A DNA stretch of 64,000 bases from Sphingomonadales bacterium (lineage in GTDB: Bacteria > Pseudomonadota > Alphaproteobacteria > Sphingomonadales > Sphingomonadaceae), in the NCBI GenBank assembly GCA_012032285.1, contig JAAURJ010000003.1:1-64000 (forward strand). The letters are read 5' to 3'. The translations under genes were made by a program, and so were the position numbers. How positions within the stretch are numbered: position 1 is the first letter of the stretch; every line of letters starts with the position of its first letter. Shown piece after piece: positions 55,017-64,000 of the stretch. The notes under the pieces are model-generated. The model was not told the origin of the DNA and ran no database searches. It saw only the letters and a list, made by a program, of their open reading frames with translations.

Positions 55017-56306
55017 ATGGAGGGATTAGGGACACAGAGCGGCTTTGACAAGGAACAGGCGCAGGCACAGGAGCCAATACCGGCACAGGAGCGCCATTTC
55101 AAATCGCTCTATTTCGTCGCCTTCATCGTCTTTGTCGATATGTGCGGCATGGGCCTGATCGTTCCGATCATGCCGTCGCTGATACAGGGGCTGACAGGCG
55201 TAAGCGTGGACCGGGCGGCGGAGATTGGCGGGCTGCTCCTGTTTGCCTTTGCGATGATGCAATTTCTGTTCGCGCCGGTGATTGGCGGGCTGAGCGACCG
55301 TTATGGCCGCCGCCCGGTTATGCTCGTCACGCTCGCGCTGCTGGGTTTTGATTATATATTGATGGCTCTGGCGCCGACGCTCGCCTGGCTTTTTGTGGGG
55401 CGGATCATATCCGGGATCATGGGTGCAACATGGGCGGCTGCCAATAGCTGCGTTGCCGATGTAATCCCATCGGATCAGCGCGGCAAAGCGTTTGGCCTGA
55501 TGGGTGCGGCCGGCGCGGCGGGGTTTGTCATGGGCCCGGCGATTGGCGGAATATTGGGACATTTTGGCGACCGTGTGCCATTTTGGGCGGCTGCGGCGAT
55601 GGCGCTTGGCGGGGCAGTGGCGGGCTATTTCCTGCTGTCTGAAACATTGGACAAAAGCAAAAGGCGCGGTTTTGACATGAAACGTGCCAACCCGCTGGGC
55701 AATATTATCCAGATGATGAAATCGCCGCTGGTCATCGGATTTCTGGGCGTGATTTTCATGATGCAGCTGGCAATGCAGGTGCAGCTGACGGTCTGGTCCT
55801 ATTATACCATATTGAAGTTCAATTGGTCGCCGCTGACCATCGGGCTTTCGGTTGCTATGTTCGGAACATTGGTTGTCTTGGTTCAGGGCGTGTTGACCGG
55901 AAAGGTGATTGCCCGTTTTGGCGAGGTGAAAACCGGGCTATATGGCCTGACGCTCGCTATTCCGGCCTATATCATCTTTGCCTTTGCCACCGATGGCTGG
56001 ATGATGTTTGCCGCCATGTTCATCGGGGTGGGCGCAAATATGGCCTTTCCCGGGATGCAGGCGATGATGACCCGCACGGTAGCGGAGGATTCGCAAGGCG
56101 AATTACAAGGCGCAATTGCCAGTATTATCGGCATTACTTCGATTATCGGGCCGTTGATGATGACCGGTATTTTTGGAATGTTTTCGGATGGCCGGGGGCT
56201 ATATTTCCCCGGCGCTCCCTTCATCATGGCGGCCTTACTGATTGCGCTTGCCATCGTGCAATTTGCGCTGACCGTGCGCCGTGTGGGGCGAGGGGTGGCG
56301 GTTTAG
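55017..56306 (+). CDS. MFS drug-exporter-like transporter (TCR/Tet group)
   Basis: 429 residues, twelve membrane helices. The MFS loop 2-3 motif (GGLSDRYGRRPVML) and the motif of drug/H+ antiporters in helix 5 (LMGAAGAAGFVMGPAIGGILG) are visible. AGGAAG precedes the ATG. This is the TCR/Tet-like group, often called tetracycline-resistance type, but the substrate cannot be told from the sequence. It is not a confirmed resistance gene. Confidence 0.88.
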   Translation: MEGLGTQSGFDKEQAQAQEPIPAQERHFKSLYFVAFIVFVDMCGMGLIVPIMPSLIQGLTGVSVDRAAEIGGLLLFAFAMMQFLFAPVIGGLSDRYGRRPVMLVTLALLGFDYILMALAPTLAWLFVGRIISGIMGATWAAANSCVADVIPSDQRGKAFGLMGAAGAAGFVMGPAIGGILGHFGDRVPFWAAAAMALGGAVAGYFLLSETLDKSKRRGFDMKRANPLGNIIQMMKSPLVIGFLGVIFMMQLAMQVQLTVWSYYTILKFNWSPLTIGLSVAMFGTLVVLVQGVLTGKVIARFGEVKTGLYGLTLAIPAYIIFAFATDGWMMFAAMFIGVGANMAFPGMQAMMTRTVAEDSQGELQGAIASIIGITSIIGPLMMTGIFGMFSDGRGLYFPGAPFIMAALLIALAIVQFALTVRRVGRGVAV

Positions 56307-56313
56307 GGCTTGC

Positions 56314-57377
56314 TTATTTGCGGTGCATTACTGCTGCCGCTTCCGGCGTGTTGTCGGTGAAAATGCCGTCCACTCCGGCGGCGAGATAGGCTTTTACCTC
56401 ACCGGCCAAATCGCCTGACTTGCGCGGATCGACGCCCTTTTTAGGTTCAATGGCAAGAAGTAATTTTCCCGCCGGAATGTCCAGGGATGGACCTTCAGGC
56501 CCGCGGCATGGGCATTGGTGACAAGGCTGGTCGGGCTTTGCAATTGGCCCAGCATATTGCGGCCGATAACCAGATTCTTGTCGGGACCAATGCCATCGGC
56601 ATATTGGGCAATATCCTTTAATCCCTGCGCGGTGATCATATCGGTATAGCGCCTGTCTGGCTGATCGGCTGGCCCGCCTTCACCTGCGATCAGCTGAACC
56701 AGCGGCAGGTCGCTTTTGCGGCGCAGAGCCTGCAAATTGCCGACCTCAAAACTTTGGATGAAGACAGGCGCGGAGCGGCCTTTATAGCCATATTGGGCAA
56801 GCAGTTGTAACAGCGGCGCTTCGTGCGGCAGGCCGATAGCGGTGAAATAAGAAGGATGCTTGGTTTCGGGATAGACACCGATCGGCCGGTCCCGCCCTTT
56901 ATTCACCTCGGCCAGCATTTGCAGTATCTCTTCGAAACTGGGGACCAGATATTGGCCGTCGCGGCCCGTGCTGCGCAGTTGCGGCAGGCGCTCCTTCGCC
57001 CTTAATGTCTGCAGTTCGGCAAAGGTAAAATCCTCGGTAAACCAGCCGGTAAATTGTTCCCCGTCTATCGTCTTGCTGGTTTTGCGGTCTGCAAATTCCG
57101 GACGATCCGCAACATCAGTGGTTCCGGAAATTTCATTTTCATGCCGCGCGACGAGCACAGCATCCTTGGTCAGCACCAGATCGGGTTCGACAAAATCCGC
57201 GCCCGCTTCAATCGCTGCGCGGTATCCTTCCAACGTATGTTCCGGCCATTCCCCCGAAAGCCCACGGTGCGCGATGATGATTGGGGTTTCATTCATGGCC
57301 GATACCTCCGCTGGCAATGTCGGGCCACATGACAGCATGACCCAGGAAAGCGGCAGGATAAACCACCGCCCCACCAT
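56314..57377 (-). CDS. Glycerophosphodiester phosphodiesterase lipoprotein, one frameshift
   Basis: About 354 residues if restored. A lipoprotein-type signal (WVMLSCG) precedes the GDPD barrel: IIAHRGLSGEWPEHTLEGY with the catalytic HR pair, DFVEPDLVLTKD with metal-binding E and D, and HPWTFRREN. One base is missing near 56447 (after FLPL); in the corrected frame the end reads GVDPRKSGDLAGEVKAYLAAG and DGIFTDNTPEAA, the normal GDPD end. It hydrolyses deacylated phospholipids to glycerol-3-phosphate. Confidence 0.88.
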
Positions 57378-57378
57378 T

Positions 57379-57729
57379 TTATTTCAGCACCGAAAATTCG
57401 GCCTGATTATAACCCACGATCAGGTCCGGCCCGCCTTCGACCACAGGGCGTTTGATCATGGATGGGTTATCTTTCATCAGCTTGATTGCCGCTTTTTCAT
57501 TGATATTCTGTTTAATAATGTCCGGAAGCGCGCGGAATGTCGTGCCGCGTTTGTTGAGCAGAACATCGATATCAACCTGCAACAGCCATTCCTCAAGCTT
57601 CTCTTCTGAGATTCCTGATTTTTTATAGTCGTGGAAAACATAATTGACGCCATTTTTTTCCATCCACGTCCGCGCTTTTTTCACGGTATCGCAATTGGGG
57701 ATACCATATAATTTAATCTCTTTGCTCAT
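57379..57729 (-). CDS. ArsC/Spx family protein (YffB-like)
   Basis: 116 residues from the ATG at 57729, overlapping the upstream gene as ATGA. Thioredoxin-fold: LYGIPNCDTVKKARTWME with a single active cysteine, then NKRGTTFRALP and IKRPVVEGG. The family is related to arsenate reductase, but this subgroup is not necessarily arsenic-related; no ars genes are nearby. Confidence 0.9.
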   Translation of the reverse strand: MSKEIKLYGIPNCDTVKKARTWMEKNGVNYVFHDYKKSGISEEKLEEWLLQVDIDVLLNKRGTTFRALPDIIKQNINEKAAIKLMKDNPSMIKRPVVEGGPDLIVGYNQAEFSVLK

Positions 57730-58253
57730 CGTTTTTGCCTGTCGTTTGCATTGGTCGCGCGGCCTATAAGCATAATGAGAAGCGCAGGCAACCAAACCCA
57801 GCCCATTTCCGAGATTAAAGTGTGCAGGCCGCGTATCGTAAAGAAATCCTTACCAATGGGCGACACGGGGATCGGGGTGACGGGCGCAAAAATCCGGCTG
57901 TCATCAAAGGGCCAAAGCAGCGCGACACCTTGCCCGCCATTGGTGAATATGTCGAGCAGGCCGTGGCTCGCCATGCTGAAAAACAAAAAGGCAAAAGCCG
58001 GCCGCCACCGTTCGGGCCGTATGAACAAGGTGAGTATGGCGGCAACCACCGCCGCGCTTAACAATGCATGGCTTGCCCCGCGGTGGCCCAGCGGCGCGGC
58101 ATATTCAATCCCTAAGCTGAACCCCACCACATCGGCATCGGGCACCATGGCGAGCGCCATTCCAGCCGCAATCACCCCGCCCGATACCCGCCCCGGTCCA
58201 AGCGCCAAACCAGCGGCAAGGGGAATGATGGCATGGGTAATGATAGTGGGCAT
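57726..58253 (-). CDS. Membrane-bound metal-dependent hydrolase (YdjM/DUF457 type)
   Basis: 175 residues. THAIIPLAAGLALG at the start, DADVVGFSLGI, HRGASHALL and SHGLLDIFTNGG are the histidine/aspartate motifs of this family of membrane proteins. Four helices can be drawn. YdjM is induced by DNA damage in E. coli, but that need not hold here. Coupled with the ArsC-like gene. Confidence 0.88.
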   Translation of the reverse strand: MPTIITHAIIPLAAGLALGPGRVSGGVIAAGMALAMVPDADVVGFSLGIEYAAPLGHRGASHALLSAAVVAAILTLFIRPERWRPAFAFLFFSMASHGLLDIFTNGGQGVALLWPFDDSRIFAPVTPIPVSPIGKDFFTIRGLHTLISEMGWVWLPALLIMLIGRATNANDRQKR

Positions 58254-58366
58254 GGAGCCGTAACTAGGTTTATTCCGCGAAATTGGTCAAGTTGATTCAA
58301 CAAGAGGGATATGATTATTCGCTCATCTTGAAATTACTGACGGAAGGAAGTCAAAAAACCAAGCCC

Positions 58367-59932
58367 TCACTCCCACTCGATCGTCCCGGGCGGCTTTGAC
58401 GTATAGTCATACACCACCCTGTTAACCCCCTTCACCTCATTCACAATCCGCGTTGCCACCCGTGTCAGGAACGCGGCGTCGAAGGGGTAGACATCGGCCG
58501 TCATGCCGTCGGTGCTGGTCACGGCGCGAAGGGCACAGACACTATCATAAGTACGTGCATCGCCCATCACGCCGACGGTGCGGACGGGGAGCAACACCGC
58601 AAAGGCTTGCCAGATCGCGTCATATAATCCGGCGTTTCGGATTTCTTCGAGATACACCGCATCGGCCTTGCGCAATATGTCGCAGCGTTCCTTGCTGACT
58701 TCGCCGGGGATGCGGATGGCAAGGCCGGGGCCGGGAAAGGGGTGGCGGCCAACAAATTGGTCGTTGAGGCCCAGCTCTCGGCCCAATGCGCGTACCTCAT
58801 CCTTGAACAATTCGCGCAACGGTTCCACCAGTTTCATATTCATGCGCGCGGGAAGGCCGCCAACATTATGGTGCGATTTGATCGTCACGCTTGGCCCGCC
58901 AGTGAAGCTGACACTTTCGATCACATCGGGGTAGAGCGTGCCCTGCGCCAAAAAGTCGGCGCCGCCGATTTTCTTCGCTTCTTCTTCAAACACATTGATG
59001 AATTCGCCGCCGATAAATTTGCGCTTTTTCTCTGGATCGCTGACGCCTTGCAGGCCGGCCATAAACCGTGCTTCGGCATCGACGACGACAAGCGGGATAT
59101 TATAATGGTCGCGGAACAGCGTTTCGACCTGTTCGCGCTCATTCATGCGCAGCAGGCCATGATCAACGAACACACAGGTCAACTGGTCCCCAATAGCTTC
59201 GTGGATCAGGATCGCCGCGACGCTGCTGTCCACCCCGCCAGAAAGCCCGCAAATGACGCGGCCGGCCCCCACTTGTTCGCGGATTTCCGCAATTTTGGTG
59301 GCACGAAATTCGGCCATGGTCCAATCGCCCGCCAGCCCGCAAACCTGATGCGCGAAATGGCTGATCAATTTGGCGCCATCGGGGGTATGGACCACCTCTG
59401 GATGGAATTGGATGCCATAATATTTACGGGCCTCGTCGGCGATAAAGGCGAAAGGTGCCCCTTCGCTGGTGGCGACAACCTGAAAACCTGGGGCAATGCG
59501 TGTCACCTTGTCACCATGGCTCATCCACACCTGATGCTTTTCGCCCGCATTCCAGAGGCCATCGAACAGCGTGCAGCTTTTCTGCACCTCAACAAAGGCG
59601 CGGCCAAATTCGCCGCCGCCTTCTCCGCCGCCTTCGACCAGCCCGCCCAGCTGCATCATCATCACCTGTTGCCCGTAACAAATGCCAAGGATGGGCAGGC
59701 CGCTGTCGAACACGCATTGCGGGGCGCGGGGGGATCCTTCGGCCGTGGTGGAGGCCGGGCCGCCCGACAGGATGATCCCTTTGGGCTGCATCCGGCGGAA
59801 TGCCTCTTCGGCGCTGTTAAAGGGGGCGATTTCGGAATAGACCCCGGCTTCTCGCACGCGCCGCGCGATAAGCTGCGTCACTTGGCTGCCAAAATCGATG
59901 ATCAGGATGGAATCAGAAGGCTGTATTGTCAT
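58367..59932 (-). CDS. guaA: GMP synthase (glutamine-hydrolysing)
   Basis: 521 residues. The amidotransferase domain has the nucleophile C85 in GICYGQQ and the HPEV histidine-glutamate pair. The ATP-pyrophosphatase P-loop is [12 protein letters not shown], and the dimerisation domain ends in [11 protein letters not shown]. It makes GMP from XMP. A small glycine/glutamate-rich insert ([17 protein letters not shown]) in the amidotransferase domain after the nucleophile is longer than in most homologues. Confidence 0.97.
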   Translation of the reverse strand: MTIQPSDSILIIDFGSQVTQLIARRVREAGVYSEIAPFNSAEEAFRRMQPKGIILSGGPASTTAEGSPRAPQCVFDSGLPILGICYGQQVMMMQLGGLVEGGGEGGGEFGRAFVEVQKSCTLFDGLWNAGEKHQVWMSHGDKVTRIAPGFQVVATSEGAPFAFIADEARKYYGIQFHPEVVHTPDGAKLISHFAHQVCGLAGDWTMAEFRATKIAEIREQVGAGRVICGLSGGVDSSVAAILIHEAIGDQLTCVFVDHGLLRMNEREQVETLFRDHYNIPLVVVDAEARFMAGLQGVSDPEKKRKFIGGEFINVFEEEAKKIGGADFLAQGTLYPDVIESVSFTGGPSVTIKSHHNVGGLPARMNMKLVEPLRELFKDEVRALGRELGLNDQFVGRHPFPGPGLAIRIPGEVSKERCDILRKADAVYLEEIRNAGLYDAIWQAFAVLLPVRTVGVMGDARTYDSVCALRAVTSTDGMTADVYPFDAAFLTRVATRIVNEVKGVNRVVYDYTSKPPGTIEWE

Positions 59933-60232
59933 GCTGCGGCGTTAGAGGAGCAAGGCAAAACTGTCCATATCGCCCGAACGCGGCAAGGCGTTTGCAGCGA
60001 ATAATTATGCCGTTATCCAATTTTAACCTTTTTTGTAAGATGAATTTATAATCTCATATTCCAAAATGCACCCGTTCAAAATGATCATGGGAATGGAAAG
60101 CACAAAACTATCTTTTCAAAGATATGCGCTGTCATTGTCGCCACTGTTGTTGGCAGCGCACCATTTCTAATAATTAGCGGCACCGGCGGGATCATATGAT
60201 CGGCGCGTGCCGCTATATTATTTTGAAAAAAT
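59933..60232. other. Intergenic region upstream of guaA
   Basis: 300 bp without a gene I trust. It is AT-rich in the middle (60010-60060). The guaA promoter should lie near 59940-60000. I saw no riboswitch-like structure. Confidence 0.5.
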
Positions 60233-60595
60233 TCATTCGCCGTAGAAAAAACGCTCTTCGATAATTTTGCCGTTTTCGACGGTATACAGCGCCTGTTCCT
60301 GCATCTGCATCCGTTCTCCGCTCTCTTTTTTGGTGATGTCCATATCAAATTGTACCATGAACTGATCACCGTTCACCATCGGCTCGCTTGCGCTAAAGCT
60401 ATGCACGTCATGGCTGCTAAACCACCATTCGCCCTTGGCCTTTAAGGCATCCAGACCCTCTGCGCGGGCCATCTCGCCCTCCATGGGTTCCAGGCTGACG
60501 ACATTGTCCGCCCAATATTTGACTCCGGCCTCGTCAAATTGTCCTTGCTGGCACATTTGGACAAAATCTTTTGCAATATCTTGGGTATTGGGCAT
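60233..60595 (-). CDS. NTF2/SnoaL-like protein
   Basis: 120 residues from the ATG at 60595 (AGGAGAG upstream). A single cone-shaped alpha+beta barrel: FVQMCQQGQFDEAGVKYWADNVVS, ALKAKGEWWFSSHDVHSF, FDMDITKKESGERMQMQE and YTVENGKIIEERFFYGE. These match SnoaL-like/NTF2 proteins with no known substrate. The catalytic role is unknown. Confidence 0.85.
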   Translation of the reverse strand: MPNTQDIAKDFVQMCQQGQFDEAGVKYWADNVVSLEPMEGEMARAEGLDALKAKGEWWFSSHDVHSFSASEPMVNGDQFMVQFDMDITKKESGERMQMQEQALYTVENGKIIEERFFYGE

Positions 60596-60881
60596 TTTTC
60601 TCTCCTTTGGTTGGGGGTTATTGGCCGCGCCGGTCGCCAGAAAGAAGCGAGCAACGCGACTCACTATCCTTCCTTATAGCATAAACATTGCAATTGTTGG
60701 TCCGTCCGCTTCGCGTGCGGATAGCCACAATTTATCCACAGCTTTGCCAACAGGAATAAGGAAAATTTTACATGGCAATATATGGTTTTTGGTAACAATT
60801 GCGCGTTAACTATATCCTTGTGGATAGCAAATTATCATCGATTCCCGGCGGGATGATTACCCGGATCAGGAAGACTGCTAC

Positions 60882-61111
60882 ATGAGTGCGCAGGGCTTTT
60901 CGGTTGCCGGTGCAACCCGCGCTTGCGGGGCGGCCCCCGATGCGGAGGATATGGCCGCCGCTTTGCTGCTAAAAGAGGTTGAGGCTTTTTGATGGACGGA
61001 CAGCCCCGCCACGCCATCGCCCATATCTGCGAAGTCACGGGTGTCGAACGCGAACAGGCCGAAGCCTTTGTCGCTGAATTGCAATGCCTGTGTTTGGCAA
61101 ATAGGTCCTGA
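60882..61111 (+). other. Two tiny coupled reading frames, possibly remnants
   Basis: Frame 1 (60882-60992, 36 codons, AGGAAG upstream) ends LLLKEVEAF; frame 2 (60992-61111, 39 codons) starts within its stop (TGATG) and reads HAIAHICEVTGVEREQAEAF, faintly like the C-terminal half of PqqD-type proteins. Frame 2 ends inside AGGTCCTGACCC, the short motif also seen at 29933. They may be decayed genes. Confidence 0.25.
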
Positions 61112-61165
61112 CCCAAAGCCGACCCTGTCAAAACCGGTTTGGAAAAATTTACTTACAAGAGCCAG

Positions 61166-61198
61166 TCCTCCCCCCTCTCAAAAGGAGAGAAGGGAGGA
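61166..61198 (-). terminator. Terminator-like hairpin after the beta-glucosidase
   Basis: TCCTCCCCCCTCTC pairs with GAGAGAAGGGAGGA around AAAAG. It lies just beyond the stop of the minus-strand beta-glucosidase. Confidence 0.65.
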
Positions 61199-61205
61199 TA
61201 GGATT

Positions 61206-63613
61206 TTATCCGGTGATGGTCAGCGTTGCCGTTTCGACATTTTCGGAACTGTTGCCGACCATGATGTCAAATTCACCCGGTTCGACCACGCGCTTCATGT
61301 TGATGTCCCACATTTGAAACGCCTCCGGGCCAAGATTAAAGCTGACATTCTGGGTTTCTCCGGCTTTGACAGTAATCCGCTTAAAAGCTTTCAGTTCCTT
61401 AACCGCGCGGGTAACCGAGCTGAATTTGTCGCGGATATAAAGCTGCACCACTTCATCCCCTGCCACAGAACCGGTATTTTTCACCGATACCGATACGGTG
61501 ACATTGCCGTTCGCGGCGATGCTGCTGGCCGACAATTGCGGTTTGGTCAGTTCAAAGCGGGTATAGCTAAGGCCAAAGCCAAAGGGGTAAAGCGGCGATT
61601 TATCGGCAAGCACATAGCCGCGGCGCGCCGTCGGTTTGTGATTATAGAAAAACGGCAATTGTCCGGCATTGCGCGGGAAGGTCACGGGCAGCTTTCCGCC
61701 CGGATTGACCTTACCCAAAAGGATATTGGCCAGCGCATTGCCGCCCTGTTCACCCAGATACCAGCTTTCCAATATCGCGTTGGCCTCACCCGCGATTTTT
61801 CAATTGCGGGCGGACGGCCATTGACCAGCACGACAGTAACGGGTTTGCCAAGCGCTTTTAATGCGTCGAATAGCTCCTGCTGTTCTCCGACCAGTTCCAA
61901 ACTATCGCGGTCACCCAGATGTTCATCACCCCAACCTTCGCGGCTGGTTTGTTCGGTATCGCCCAGCGTGAGGACAATCTGATCCGCGCCCTTTGCCATT
62001 TCGACGGCCTCGGCGATCATCTTCAAATTTGCTTCGCGCGGGACGAGTGCGATCTTATCCTCATACCAATCATCGCTTTCGGTGATCTTCACGCCTTGGG
62101 CAAACAGGATATTTGCTTTGTCGCCCACGGCGGCTTTCATACCGTCGACCAAAGTAACCTTGTTGCGCGGAATACCCAAATAGCCGCCCAGCCGCGCGAT
62201 ATTCGCGCTTGGCCCGATAACGGCGATGACCGGCTTTTTACCTGCGGCAGCGTCCAGCTTCAGCGGCAATGTACCATCGTTTTTCAGCAGCACGACAGAG
62301 CGTTCAGCCGATGTCCGGGCAAGCGTGACGGCTTCGGCATTATTGGTCAGCGCTTTGGCATTTTGGACATTGCCATAGGGGTTTTCAAACAGTCCGGCAT
62401 TGAATTTCAACCGCAGCATCCGGCGCACAGCGGCGTCAATATCGGCCACGTTCACCTTGCCTTCGCCCACTTGTTTGACCAGCGTTTCATACGAGGCGCC
62501 ATTGGGTAAATCGACATCGACACCGGCGGCAAGCGCAAGCAAGGCGGCTTCCTCTTTGGTGGCGGCGATTTTGTGGCGGCTGATCATTTCGTCGATGGCG
62601 AAATAGTCGCTGACCACCATGCCTTCAAAACCCCATTCACCGCGCAGCACATCATGCAGCAACCATTTATTGGCATGGCTGGGTACGCCATCAATTTCAT
62701 TATAGGATGCCATAACCGAAGAGATATGGGTCCGTTTCACCACCTGTTCAAAAGGCGGGAAGAAAAATTCGCGCAGCACACGTTCCGAAATATTGGCCGG
62801 GCCGACATTGGTGCCGCTTTCGGGCTGTCCATGGCCGGTCATATGTTTCAACGTGGCAAAGACTTTGCCATCAGGCAGCTTGTCCTTCGTTCCTACACCT
62901 TGCAGGCCATTGACCGCCGCGACGCCCATTTCGGATACCAGATACGGGTCTTCGCCAAAGGTTTCCTCAAACCGGCCCCAACGTGGATCGCGGGCGACAT
63001 CGACCACGGGTGACAAGACGAGGCTTGCTCCGCGGACACGGATTTCCCGGGCGATGACGCTGTTAATATCTTGCACCATGGCCGGATCCCAAGAGGATGC
63101 CATGGCAATGGCTTGCGGAAAGCTGGTGGCATTGACGGCGGCATAGCCATGCAGCCCTTCTTCATGCATCAATATGGGAATGCCGAGCCGGGTTTTTTCC
63201 ATCGAATATTTCTGCATCGCATTGATCAGGCGGATGGTGCTGTCCTCATCGCGCCATTTGGAGGCGAGCGGCGATGCCGGACCTTTATCATCGCTGGGGC
63301 GGGTAACCTGTCCGATGCCGTGCGGGAATAATTTGGCGAATTTTTCCGGGGCAAATTCATCCTTTTCATCCATTATATCGGGCTTTTGTTGCCATATGGC
63401 CATCATCTGCGTGACTTTTTCTTCCAACGTCATGCGGGCAAGCAAATCCTCCACCCGGGACTCGACAGGGGCGCTTGCATCCTTATACAGCGGCATGGCC
63501 GCGGCTTTTGCTGGTGCGGCCGCCGCTGCAACCTCCGTCTGGGCATGGGCAGCCGCAGGCAGGACAAGCGCACAGGCGGCGACCGAAATGGCATATTTCC
63601 ATGGATGAGGCAT
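61206..63613 (-). CDS. bglX: Glycoside hydrolase family 3 beta-glucosidase, one frameshift
   Basis: About 802 residues if restored, with a signal peptide (cleavage near AHAQT). Periplasmic BglX type. N-terminal TIM barrel (RVEDLLARMTLEEKVTQM, HEEGLHGY, FEETFGEDPYLVSEMG), nucleophile aspartate in FEGMVVSDYFAIDEM, a second alpha/beta domain (LGDTEQTSREGWGDEH) and a C-terminal Fn3-like domain (YPFGFGLSYTRFELTKP). A base is missing in an A-run near 61796 (EK-IAGEANAILESWYLGEQ expected), splitting the reading at 61772/61682. It releases glucose from beta-glucosides. A LacI-type operator is upstream. Confidence 0.93.
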
Positions 63614-63643
63614 GATTGTTCTTCTCCCTTGATTGTGATATTA

Positions 63644-63657
63644 TGGTAGCGCTATCA
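63644..63657. promoter_or_regulatory. LacI-family operator
   Basis: TGGTAGC-GCTATCA, a near-perfect palindrome with the central CG typical of LacI-family sites. It lies 31 bp before the beta-glucosidase ATG and about 98 bp before the divergent LacI gene. Confidence 0.8.
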
Positions 63658-63754
63658 AACTAAGATAGTTGCGTCAATTGGATTACGCTGGCAATGTTAT
63701 GGCGGGGATAGGCCGTGATCAAGGGCTATATTGGGGGAGTGTTTCGTAAAATTT

Positions 63755-64000
63755 ATGGGAAAGATCGAGCCGATAAAACGCCGCCGCGGCAGCCGGCAGG
63801 ACAGAGACGCGCATGGCGTGCGGGTGACCATTGACGATGTCGCTCTCCGGTCCGGTTTTTCGCCGATGACCGTATCACGGGTGATCAACGCCGACAGCAA
63901 TGTAAAAGCGGCAACGCGCGAACATATCCAAAAAATCATCGCCGATATGGGCTATAGCCCCAATGCGGCTGCACGTTCGCTGGCGGGGGGGAAGGAAAGG
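63755..64000 (+). CDS. LacI-family transcription regulator (cut by window edge)
   Basis: The first 82 residues: a basic N-terminal extension (MGKIEPIKRRRGSRQDRD) and the complete HTH with hinge, VTIDDVALRSGFSPMTVSRVINADSNVKAATRE, IIADMGYSPNAAARSLAGG. Sugar-binding domain outside the window. Divergent from the beta-glucosidase and probably controls it. Confidence 0.92.
   Translation, partial: MGKIEPIKRRRGSRQDRDAHGVRVTIDDVALRSGFSPMTVSRVINADSNVKAATREHIQKIIADMGYSPNAAARSLAGGKER

Noticed and set aside
55017-56306. Tetracycline resistance gene
   Set aside because: The protein belongs to the wider TCR/Tet group but has an unrelated N-terminal tail and no resistance-gene context; substrate cannot be assigned.
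57379-57729. Arsenate reductase of an arsenic operon
   Set aside because: The protein is of the YffB/Spx-like branch and no ars transporter or regulator is nearby.
60660-60840. Chromosomal replication origin
   Set aside because: One exact and one near DnaA box are too few, and no typical oriC neighbours are present.

Overview
The window reads as a Sphingomonadales (alphaproteobacterial) chromosome. Support comes from the gene order TPR protein-bamB-der, an NDUFA9-like epimerase coupled to uppP, a large TonB-dependent receptor, a gltD-DUF2059-DUF2059-gltB cluster, and many small secreted proteins of sphingomonad type. Genus is not resolved. No rRNA, CRISPR array or prophage structural gene was seen.

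Layout. 1-3.9 kb: end of a DUF4861-like protein and a TonB-dependent receptor. 3.9-6.7 kb: a secreted unknown, DUF3224, a GST and another secreted unknown. 6.9-14.9 kb (minus strand): glutamate synthase (gltD, two DUF2059-type periplasmic proteins, gltB). 15.0-16.8 kb: uppP and the epimerase. 17.02 kb: an intact tRNA-Leu(CAG), directly followed by a tyrosine integrase. A nearly complete copy of that tRNA lies at 44.44 kb, so the 27 kb between them looks like a tRNA-anchored genomic island. A degraded copy of the tRNA 3' end at 23.02 kb, just before a second integrase, suggests two tandem elements.

Element A (17.1-23.0 kb) carries the integrase, an excisionase-like protein, an IS5-family copy, and the tail of an Eco57I-type methyltransferase coupled to a GIY-YIG/helicase protein. 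Element B (23.0-44.5 kb) carries the second integrase, a MESH1-like HD hydrolase with an unknown partner, an IS3 copy, and the ligase-associated DNA repair genes (UdgX/DUF4130 tail, exonuclease, ATP-dependent ligase). It continues with DUF2256 and an FeS-type photolyase, then a full microaerobic respiration module (FNR regulator, ccoNOQP, ccoGHIS, hemN), and ends with a TNT-type NADase toxin and a putative immunity gene. Just beyond the distal att copy lies the front part of an Eco57I-type methyltransferase, so one restriction-modification operon may have been split across about 24 kb.

45-64 kb is mostly core: a XRE/ImmA pair, an SLC13 transporter, an Hpt protein, der, bamB, a TPR protein, panB, a membrane protein/XRE pair, an MFS exporter, a GDPD lipoprotein, an ArsC-like protein, a DUF457-type membrane protein, guaA, an NTF2-like protein, a GH3 beta-glucosidase, and the start of a divergent LacI regulator with a good operator between them.

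Caution: at least a dozen otherwise normal genes carry single-base frameshifts, mostly lost bases in or beside short homopolymers, and they include gltB, ccoN and hemN. This looks more like sequencing or assembly error than gene decay. Such genes are listed as whole genes with the shift noted.
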